Assembly (NCBI RefSeq): GCF_003202235.1
Contig: NZ_MASU01000003.1
Span: forward strand, 62,001-126,000
Source of the DNA: Prauserella flavalba
Lineage (GTDB): Bacteria; Actinomycetota; Actinomycetes; Mycobacteriales; Pseudonocardiaceae
DNA: 64,000 bases
Direction: 5' to 3'
Below are positions 58,169 through 64,000 of this stretch, piece after piece. A model generated the notes under the pieces. It made no database searches, was not told the DNA's origin, and was given only the letters and a program-made list of their open reading frames with translations. Position 1 is the stretch's first letter, and each line of letters opens with the position of its first letter. A program made the translations under genes and the position numbers.

Positions 58169-59458
58169 ATGGTTCACACACTGTCCATCCTCGTGCTCGT
58201 CGCCGTGTTCACGGTGGCGACCCTCACCCCGGTCAACATGGGCATCCTCGCGTTCGTCGCGGCGTTCCTCGTCGGAACCGTCTCCGGCGTGACGCTGGAG
58301 GACGTACTCGGATATTTCCCTGGCGACACGTTCGTGCTCGTCGTCGGCATCACCCTCCTCTTCGGCGTCGCCAAGGTGAACGGCACGATCGACCTCGTCG
58401 TCGCCGCGTCGCTCAGGCTCGTCAAAGGCCGTCGCTGGGCGATCGTGTGGTTGATGTTCGGGCTCGCCGCGGTGCTGATGTCGCTGGGTTCCGTGCTCGC
58501 CGTCGGCATGCTCGCGCCGATCGCGATGCCCATCGCGGCGCGGTACCGGATCAACCCGCTGCTGATGGGCATGATGCTCAGCCACGGCGCGCTGTCGACG
58601 GCGTTCAGCCCGATCACCGTGTACGGCGCGTTCAGCTCGGAGCTGGTCTCCGACGCGGGCATCAACCTCAGCCCGCTGCTGATGTTCGTCGTGCCGTTCG
58701 CGTTCAACGTCGTGATCGCGGCTGTGCTGTTCCTCGTGCTTGGCCGGGACCTGTTCAAGGGCGGCCCTGACGACCGCGTTGAGCTGCCGGGGCCTCAAGA
58801 GCCCACTGGCGCCGGTGGAGCGGTCGGCACCATCGCGCCCCCGCGTGCATCGCAGGCGGTGGAGGTGACGCCGATGCGCCTGCTGACGTTGACGGGCATG
58901 CTCGCGCTGCTCGTGCTCGGCGCGTTCGGGCTCGACGTCGGTGTCGCGGCGTTCGTGGTCGCCACCGCGCTGTTGCTGCTGGCCCCCAACGGGCACAAGA
59001 GCTCGGGCGAGCACATCGCGTGGCCTGCCGTGCTGCTGGTGTGCGGCATGCTCAGCTACATGGCGGTGCTGCAGGAGAACGGCACGCTCGACCTGCTCGG
59101 CGACGCCGCCGTCGCGCTCGGTTCGCCGGTGCTCGCCGCATTGCTGCTGTGCCTGTCCGTCGCGATCGTGTCGGCGTTCGGCTCGTCCATCGGCACGCTC
59201 GGCATCGCGCTGCCGCTCGCGTTCCCGCTGCTGGCGGGCGGCGAGATCGGTGCCGTGGGCTTCATCGTCGCGCTCGGTTTCTGCTCCACCGTCGTGGACG
59301 TGAGCCCGTTCTCGACCAACGGCGTCATCGTGCTGGCTCAGGCCCAGGTGCCCGACAAGCGGCGTTTCCAGCGGCAGATGCTGGGCTACACGGGGCTCGT
59401 CGTCGTGGGCGCCCCGCTACTGTCCTGGGCGGTGGCGATCCTGCCGTCGTCGCTGTAA
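58169..59458 (+). CDS. MatC/SLC13-type dicarboxylate carrier
   Basis: A 429-residue membrane protein with about 11-12 helices and a central cytoplasmic loop at about 195-235. The N-terminal third fits the MatC_N domain (TVATLTPVNMGILAFVAAFL, VLGYFPGDTFVLVVGITLLF), and the pseudo-repeat motifs GALSTAFSPITVYGAF and FCSTVVDVSPFSTNG correspond to the two substrate-binding loops of DASS/SLC13 carriers. It most likely imports the dicarboxylate used by the preceding CoA-transferase and lyase. 94 bp separate it from the lyase gene. Confidence 0.88.
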   Translation: MVHTLSILVLVAVFTVATLTPVNMGILAFVAAFLVGTVSGVTLEDVLGYFPGDTFVLVVGITLLFGVAKVNGTIDLVVAASLRLVKGRRWAIVWLMFGLAAVLMSLGSVLAVGMLAPIAMPIAARYRINPLLMGMMLSHGALSTAFSPITVYGAFSSELVSDAGINLSPLLMFVVPFAFNVVIAAVLFLVLGRDLFKGGPDDRVELPGPQEPTGAGGAVGTIAPPRASQAVEVTPMRLLTLTGMLALLVLGAFGLDVGVAAFVVATALLLLAPNGHKSSGEHIAWPAVLLVCGMLSYMAVLQENGTLDLLGDAAVALGSPVLAALLLCLSVAIVSAFGSSIGTLGIALPLAFPLLAGGEIGAVGFIVALGFCSTVVDVSPFSTNGVIVLAQAQVPDKRRFQRQMLGYTGLVVVGAPLLSWAVAILPSSL

Positions 59459-59477
59459 GCAACGGAAGGAACCGAAC

Positions 59478-59990
59478 GTGGAGATCAACGGTCATCGCCC
59501 GCAGGTCGACGACGCTGCGTGGGTCGCGCCCGACGCCCGCCTCTGCGGCCAGGTGACGCTGCACGCCGAGGCCAGCGTCTGGTACACGTCGGTGCTGCGT
59601 GCCGACCTCGACTCGATCACGGTGGGTGCCGGCAGCAACATCCAGGACGGCACCGTGGTGCACGCCGACCCCGGTTTCCCGGTGACGATCGGGGAGGGCG
59701 TTAGCGTGGGCCACCGGGCCGTGCTGCACGGCTGCACGATCGAGGACAACGCGCTCGTGGGAATGGGCGCGGTCGTGCTGAACGGCGCCGTCGTGGGCCG
59801 TGGCTCGCTCATCGCGGCGGGTGCCGTGGTGCTGGAGGGCACACAGATCCCGCCGGGCTCGCTGGTGGCCGGCGTGCCGGGCAAGGTCCGCAGGGAGCTG
59901 ACGGCCGAGGAGCGCGAGAGCACCGTCAACAACGCGGAGGCGTACCGGGCACTCGCCACCATGCATGCGAAGGCCACGAACGACCGCTGA
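59478..59990 (+). CDS. Gamma-carbonic-anhydrase-family hexapeptide protein
   Basis: A 170-residue left-handed beta-helix protein: VAPDARLCGQVTLHAEASVW, VLRADLDSITVGAGSNIQDG, TVVHADPGFPVTIGEGVSVG, HRAVLHGCTIEDNALVGMG, with the three metal-ligand histidines placed as in gamma-class enzymes (VVHAD, GHRA, LHG). It could be a carbonic anhydrase or a related paralogue without activity. Close ties to acyl-CoA/dicarboxylate genes in other genomes hint at a role in bicarbonate or CoA chemistry. GTG at 59478, 19 bp after the carrier. Confidence 0.92.
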   Translation: MEINGHRPQVDDAAWVAPDARLCGQVTLHAEASVWYTSVLRADLDSITVGAGSNIQDGTVVHADPGFPVTIGEGVSVGHRAVLHGCTIEDNALVGMGAVVLNGAVVGRGSLIAAGAVVLEGTQIPPGSLVAGVPGKVRRELTAEERESTVNNAEAYRALATMHAKATNDR

Positions 59991-60119
59991 TCACCTGAAC
60001 GGGCTAGCCGGACGAACTTCACCGCTTGCCGTGTTCGCGTGGTTACATCCGTATTGGCAGGATGAGACCATGGGCGGAGCGCTGGTGAGGGCCCACAGCG
60101 CGGACTAATCGAGGCACAG

Positions 60120-60644
60120 GTGATGATCGTGACCGGTCCACTCTCGTCGGGGCGGCAGGCGCCCGGCCTGCCCCGCCTTCCGACGCCACCCTCCGGCTGG
60201 CCGATCGGCTCGTACGGCACCTACGAGGAGGCGCAACGCGCCGTCGACTACCTCGCCGACAACGACTTCACCGTCCAGGACGTGACGATCGTCGGCGTCG
60301 ACCTCATGCTCGTCGAGCGGGTCATCGGCAGGCTCTCCTGGGGCCGCGTGCTGGGCACCGGCGCACTGTCCGGCGCCTGGTTCGGTCTCTTCGTCGGCCT
60401 GCTGCTGGGCATGTTCAACAGCTCGCAGGGCATGTCCTACGCGCCGATCCTGGTCGGCCTGATCGCCGGTGTGCTCTTCGGCGTGGTGTTCGCCGCGCTC
60501 AGCTACGCGTCGTCGCGCGGGCGGCGCGACTTCTCCTCGGCGAGCCAGCTGGTGGCGGGCCGGTACGACGTCCTGTGCCAGCCGCGCAACGCCGAGAAGG
60601 GCCGCGACCTGCTCGCGAAGCTCGCGATGAGGGCGTCCGGCTGA
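60120..60644 (+). CDS. General-stress-protein-17M-like membrane protein (Rv1234-like)
   Basis: A 174-residue protein. An N-terminal general stress protein 17M-like fold (about 27-65; WPIGSYGTYEEAQRAVDYLADNDF then VTIVGVDLMLVERV) is followed by two membrane helices (about 75-95 and 105-130, with GxxxG-rich GALSGAWFGLFVGLLLGM) and a basic tail. Function is unknown; it is placed before lpqY as Rv1234 is before Rv1235. GTG at 60120 or ATG at 60123. Confidence 0.85.
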   Translation: MMIVTGPLSSGRQAPGLPRLPTPPSGWPIGSYGTYEEAQRAVDYLADNDFTVQDVTIVGVDLMLVERVIGRLSWGRVLGTGALSGAWFGLFVGLLLGMFNSSQGMSYAPILVGLIAGVLFGVVFAALSYASSRGRRDFSSASQLVAGRYDVLCQPRNAEKGRDLLAKLAMRASG

Positions 60645-60708
60645 CGTTTCGTGTCCGCAGGGCGCCACCCATGGACGAGGTCCGGCGCTGAATCGTTACT
60701 GTCAGTGC

Positions 60709-60737
60709 TTGCGTGCTCTGATCGGCGGGCATAGGTT
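60709..60737 (+). promoter_or_regulatory. Candidate sigma-70-type promoter of the lpqY-sugABC operon
   Basis: TTGCGT (60709-60714) and TAGGTT (60732-60737) are separated by 17 bases in the 204-bp gap before lpqY. The first three bases of the -35 and the TA..T pattern of the -10 are the usual conserved positions. The remaining gap has no gene I can support; the last 20 bases hold the ribosome site GGGAGGGAG. Confidence 0.45.
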
Positions 60738-60848
60738 TTTCGACACCGGTCAGCGGCACACTGATGTTTGCCGTGAGGTTGGTTCTCACGCACGACGGGG
60801 TGCGAACGGGTTTCCCGCCCTGTCTGCGTGACATGGGAGGGAGACCAG

Positions 60849-62174
60849 ATGGCGAAGCCCCCGACGTGGTCAAGGCGAGGCCGACCGCCCGCCAGGGCCG
60901 CGGGACTACTCGGCGCGACGGTCGTGGGCGCGGGCCTGCTCACCGCCTGCGGGACCGAAGGCGGGATGAAGATCAACGTCTACTACGCGCCCGAGGACAA
61001 CTTCCAGACGGTGGTGGACAACTGCAACGAGGACGCGAACGGTCGCTACGAGATCGTCTACAACAAGCTCCCGCGTGACGCGGACGGCCAGCGCGAGCAG
61101 ATGGTGCGCAGACTGGCCGCCGGAGACGACACGATGGACGTGCTCGGTCTCGACGTGACGTGGGTGCCGGAGTTCGCCGAGGCGGGCTGGGTCGAGGAGT
61201 GGACGGGCGCCAACAAGGCCGAGGCCGAGCGCGACGTCCTGCCGGGACCGCTGGAGACGGCGACGTGGAACGGCAAGCTGTACGCGGCGCCGAAGAACAC
61301 CAACGTGCAGCTGCTGTGGTACGACGAGCGCATCACGCCGGAGCCGCCGCGCACGTGGGACCAGATGATGCAGATGTCCCGCGACCTGCAGGAACGCGGT
61401 GAGCCGCACGAGATCCTGTTCACCGGGGCCCAGTACGAGGGCCTGGTGGTGGTTTACAACTCGATCGTCGAGTCAGCGGGCGGGCGCATCCTCTCCGAGG
61501 ACGGGCAGTCCGTGGTGATGGACGAGGGCGCGGTGCGCGCGCTGGAGATCCTCAAGGAGGTCACCACTTCCGGACTGACCGACCCGTCGCTGACCAACAT
61601 GGAGGAGGACCAGGTCCGCCTGGCGATGCAGGAGGGCCGCGGCGCGTTCGAGCTGAACTGGCCGTTCGTCTACGCCTCCTACGCGTCGGAGAAGGCGGAT
61701 GACCTCGAGCACTTCAAGTGGGCGCCGTACCCCGGCGTCGGGTCGAACGGCGACGGTCGCACGACGATCGGTGGCTACGACCTTGCGGTCAGCTCGGCAT
61801 CGCAGCACAAGCCCGAGGCCTTCGAGGCGGCACTCTGCCTGCGGAGCGCGGAGCACCAGAAGTTCTCGGCGCTCAACGACGGTGTGCCGCCGACGATCGA
61901 GTCGGTGTACACCGATCCGCGTCCGCTCGACCCTTCGAAGCCTGCCGACCCGGAGAACAACCCGAGCATGGCGACCGAGTACCCGATGAAGGACACGATC
62001 CTGGAGGCGCTGAAGAACGCGGCCGTGCGGCCGTTGACCCCGGCCTACCAGAACCTGTCCACGGTGATGTCGAAGGTGCTCTCCCCGCCGTCGGACATCG
62101 ATCCGCAAGGCACGGCGGAGCAGTTGCGTGAGCAGCTGACCGACGCGCTCGACTCGAAGGGCGTGATCCCATGA
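60849..62174 (+). CDS. lpqY: Trehalose ABC transporter substrate-binding lipoprotein
   Basis: A 441-residue solute-binding protein. A basic Tat/Sec-like leader (KPPTWSRRGRPPARAA) precedes a hydrophobic stretch and the lipobox LLTAC (Cys near residue 34). The mature part is a family 1 sugar-binding protein with INVYYAPEDNFQTVVDNCNE, LGLDVTWVPEFAEAGW, YAAPKNTNVQLLWYDERI, FELNWPFVYASY and TTIGGYDLAVSS. The order lpqY-sugA-sugB-sugC is that of the M. tuberculosis trehalose-recycling importer. The ATG at 60849 follows GGGAGGGAG. Confidence 0.93.
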   Translation: MAKPPTWSRRGRPPARAAGLLGATVVGAGLLTACGTEGGMKINVYYAPEDNFQTVVDNCNEDANGRYEIVYNKLPRDADGQREQMVRRLAAGDDTMDVLGLDVTWVPEFAEAGWVEEWTGANKAEAERDVLPGPLETATWNGKLYAAPKNTNVQLLWYDERITPEPPRTWDQMMQMSRDLQERGEPHEILFTGAQYEGLVVVYNSIVESAGGRILSEDGQSVVMDEGAVRALEILKEVTTSGLTDPSLTNMEEDQVRLAMQEGRGAFELNWPFVYASYASEKADDLEHFKWAPYPGVGSNGDGRTTIGGYDLAVSSASQHKPEAFEAALCLRSAEHQKFSALNDGVPPTIESVYTDPRPLDPSKPADPENNPSMATEYPMKDTILEALKNAAVRPLTPAYQNLSTVMSKVLSPPSDIDPQGTAEQLREQLTDALDSKGVIP

Positions 62175-63115
62175 GCCACGCAGTCACCGAGGCACCGGCG
62201 AAACCCGTACCCGCCAAGGGAAAGCCGGCGCTGAGCGAGGGCAAGCGGGCGGAGCGGAGGCTGGGGCTGCTGCTGTGCGCCCCGGCGGCGATCGTGATGC
62301 TCGCCGTCACCGGCTACCCGATCGCCTACTCGATCTGGCTGTCGTTGCAGCGCTACGACCTGCGGTTCCCCGACGAGCGGCAGTTCGTGGGCTTCGAGAA
62401 CTACGTCGCGGTGCTGTCCAACTCGTACTGGTGGACCGCGTTCGGCACGACGATGTTCATCACCGTCGTGTCGGTGGCGATCGAGCTCGTGCTCGGCATG
62501 GCCCTCGCGCTGATCATGCACCGCACACTGGTCGGCCGTGGCCTCGTGCGCACGGTGACGCTGATCCCGTACGGCATCGTCACCGTGGTGGCGGCGTTCT
62601 CGTGGTTCTACGCGTGGACGCCGGAGACCGGTTATCTGGCCAACGCGCTGGCGGGGGAGAGCGCTCCGCTCACCGAGCAGTGGCCGTCGCTGTGGATCAT
62701 CATCCTCGCCGAGGTGTGGAAGACGACGCCGTTCATGGCACTGCTGCTGATGGCGGGGCTGGCTCTGGTGCCGGACGACCTGCTGAAGGCGGCGTCGATG
62801 GACGGCGCCAACGCGTGGCAGCGGTTCACCAAGGTCATGGTGCCGGTGATGAAGCCGGCGATCCTGGTGGCGTTGCTGTTCCGCACGCTGGACGCCTTCC
62901 GCGTCTTCGACAACATCTTCGTGCTCACCAACGGCGCGAACGACACGGCGTCGGTGTCGATGCAGACCTACAACAACCTGATCAAGGGGTTGAACCTCGG
63001 CATCGGTTCGGCGATGGCGGTGCTGATCTTCATCACGGTGGCGCTGATCGCGTTCATCTTCATCAAGGTGTTCGGCACCGCCGCACCGGGCAGCGACCAA
63101 GGGGGTAAGCGCTGA
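62171..63115 (+). CDS. sugA: Trehalose ABC transporter permease SugA
   Basis: A 314-residue MalF-type permease with six predicted helices (first about 35-55, [22 protein letters not shown]). The EAA loop is [20 protein letters not shown], near residue 205. It forms the channel with SugB and is driven by SugC. Its ATG overlaps the lpqY stop by four bases, and its own stop overlaps the sugB start by one. A longer cytoplasmic N-terminus (about 30 residues, Lys/Pro-rich) is present. Confidence 0.95.
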   Translation: MSHAVTEAPAKPVPAKGKPALSEGKRAERRLGLLLCAPAAIVMLAVTGYPIAYSIWLSLQRYDLRFPDERQFVGFENYVAVLSNSYWWTAFGTTMFITVVSVAIELVLGMALALIMHRTLVGRGLVRTVTLIPYGIVTVVAAFSWFYAWTPETGYLANALAGESAPLTEQWPSLWIIILAEVWKTTPFMALLLMAGLALVPDDLLKAASMDGANAWQRFTKVMVPVMKPAILVALLFRTLDAFRVFDNIFVLTNGANDTASVSMQTYNNLIKGLNLGIGSAMAVLIFITVALIAFIFIKVFGTAAPGSDQGGKR

Positions 63116-63957
63116 TGGCCATCGGAGGTGCGGTCACGACCGGCCGCAAAGCCAGGTGGGCCCTGGTCGACATCATCGTCGTGGTGTACGCGCTGGTGCC
63201 GGTGCTCTGGATCGTGTCGCTGTCGTTCAAGACCAAGGAAACCCTGGCCGACGGCAACTTCATCCCGCGTGAGTGGACGTTCCAGAACTACGCCGACATC
63301 TTCGCCACCGACGAGTTCATCCGGCCGCTGATCAACTCGCTGGGCATCTCGATCATCGCGACGCTCATCGCGGTGGTGCTGGGCATGATGGCCGCCTACG
63401 CCATCGCCCGGCTCGACTTCCCAGGCAAGAAGGCCCTTGTCGGTGTCTCGCTGCTGATCGCGATGTTCCCGCAGATCTCGCTGGTGACGCCGCTGTTCAA
63501 CATCGAGCGTCAGCTGGGGCTGTTCGACACGTGGCCCGGCCTGATCCTGCCCTACATCACCTTCGCGCTGCCGCTGGCGATCTACACGCTGTCGGCGTTC
63601 TTCCGCGAGATCCCGTGGGAGCTGGAGAAGGCGGCCAAGATGGACGGTGCCACGCCGGGGCAGGCGTTCTGGAAGGTGATCGCTCCGCTGGCCGCGCCGG
63701 GCGTGTTCACCACCGCGATCTTGGTGTTCATCTTCTGCTGGAACGACTTCCTGTTCGCCATCTCGCTGACGTCCACGGAGGCGTCGCGCACGGTGCCGGC
63801 GGCGCTGTCGTTCTTCACCGGTGCCTCGCAGTTCGAGGACCCGACCGGGACGATCTCCGCGGCAGCCGTGGTGATCACCATCCCGATCATCATTTTCGTG
63901 TTGTTCTTCCAGCGCCGCATCGTCGCGGGGCTGACCTCCGGTGCGGTTAAGGGGTAA
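63115..63957 (+). CDS. sugB: Trehalose ABC transporter permease SugB
   Basis: A 280-residue MalG-type permease with six helices and the EAA loop [20 protein letters not shown] at about residue 180. [20 protein letters not shown] is the first helix, with the usual [15 protein letters not shown] after it. It pairs with SugA. The ATG shares its A with the sugA stop (TGATG). sugC starts four bases after its stop. Confidence 0.95.
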   Translation: MAIGGAVTTGRKARWALVDIIVVVYALVPVLWIVSLSFKTKETLADGNFIPREWTFQNYADIFATDEFIRPLINSLGISIIATLIAVVLGMMAAYAIARLDFPGKKALVGVSLLIAMFPQISLVTPLFNIERQLGLFDTWPGLILPYITFALPLAIYTLSAFFREIPWELEKAAKMDGATPGQAFWKVIAPLAAPGVFTTAILVFIFCWNDFLFAISLTSTEASRTVPAALSFFTGASQFEDPTGTISAAAVVITIPIIIFVLFFQRRIVAGLTSGAVKG

Positions 63958-63961
63958 CGCA

Positions 63962-64000
63962 ATGGCTGAGATCGTGCTCGACAAGGTGACCAAGCGGTAC
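63962..64000 (+). CDS. sugC: Trehalose ABC transporter ATP-binding protein SugC, cut by the window edge
   Basis: Only the first 13 residues are inside the window (MAEIVLDKVTKRY), which is the typical opening of MalK/SugC ATPases before the Walker A strand. Identity rests on this opening and on its place after sugB; the rest of the gene lies to the right. Confidence 0.85.
   Translation, partial: MAEIVLDKVTKRY

Noticed and set aside
1-64000. tRNA, rRNA, transposase, integrase or phage genes
   Set aside because: None was found on reading both strands; the palindromes and arrays are the only repeat-like or possibly mobile DNA in the window.

Overview
The window comes from a high-GC actinobacterium, most likely a member of the Pseudonocardiaceae (Amycolatopsis, Saccharomonospora or Prauserella type). 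This is inferred from third-codon GC bias, F420 genes (fbiA and fbiB), glucosyl-3-phosphoglycerate synthase, SigE/anti-sigma/HtrA, LpqY-SugABC, and long blocks of gene order that match Mycobacterium tuberculosis as I remember it. I see no rRNA, tRNA, CRISPR array, transposase or phage gene. Coding density is very high. The longest stretch without a gene is 286 bp (32344-32629), and it holds an unusual repeat array.

1-22,700, envelope block. A fadE25-like gene enters from the left. Next come a VapBC-type pair, two coupled small genes, a methyltransferase, a GNAT and a DoxX protein. The block that parallels Rv3268-Rv3264c follows: TIGR03089 protein, two LCP ligases, rmlB, rmlD, wbbL and a mannose-1-phosphate guanylyltransferase. 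A double-MerR regulator with a DUF6194 protein and five glycosyltransferases lie between rmlD and wbbL. Together these make dTDP-rhamnose and GDP-mannose, build a glycan or linkage unit, and attach it to the wall.

22,000-31,000. A GntR/FCD regulator controls an NRAMP-like carrier, pxpB, pxpC and a DUF1445 protein, a 5-oxoproline set without pxpA. Between pxpB and pxpC, a 77-bp tandem duplication encodes two coupled micro-ORFs. A minus-strand run follows: GntR, NUDIX, fbiB and fbiA (F420 maturation), then a GNAT.

31,000-42,400. fdxA-dapC, dapD and dapE carry the succinylase lysine/DAP steps. They are followed by two LOG proteins, an acyltransferase, gpgS, a DivIVA-like protein, an SRPBCC protein, 3-methyladenine glycosylase I, an enoyl-CoA hydratase, a DUF3117 protein and pepA.

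42,400-53,800. A LysR/MFS pair and an O-methyltransferase precede the envelope-stress set sigE-rseA-htrA-tatB, then mrp, DUF1003, a channel-less MgtE-like protein, an APH-type kinase and a stomatin-like protein.

53,800-64,000. An acyl-CoA dehydrogenase with atypical codon use and an IclR regulator precede a CoA-transferase, an HMG-CoA-lyase-like enzyme, a MatC/SLC13 carrier and a gamma-carbonic anhydrase: a likely catabolic set for a branched hydroxy-dicarboxylate. The window ends in the trehalose importer lpqY-sugA-sugB-sugC, with sugC cut by the window edge.

Two families of non-coding elements recur. One is a family of 50-57-bp palindromes with an AAGGCCACCTT core, sitting at gene 3' ends. 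The other is made of 21-bp-period arrays of GCGAGT units facing ACTCGC units in two convergent intergenic gaps.
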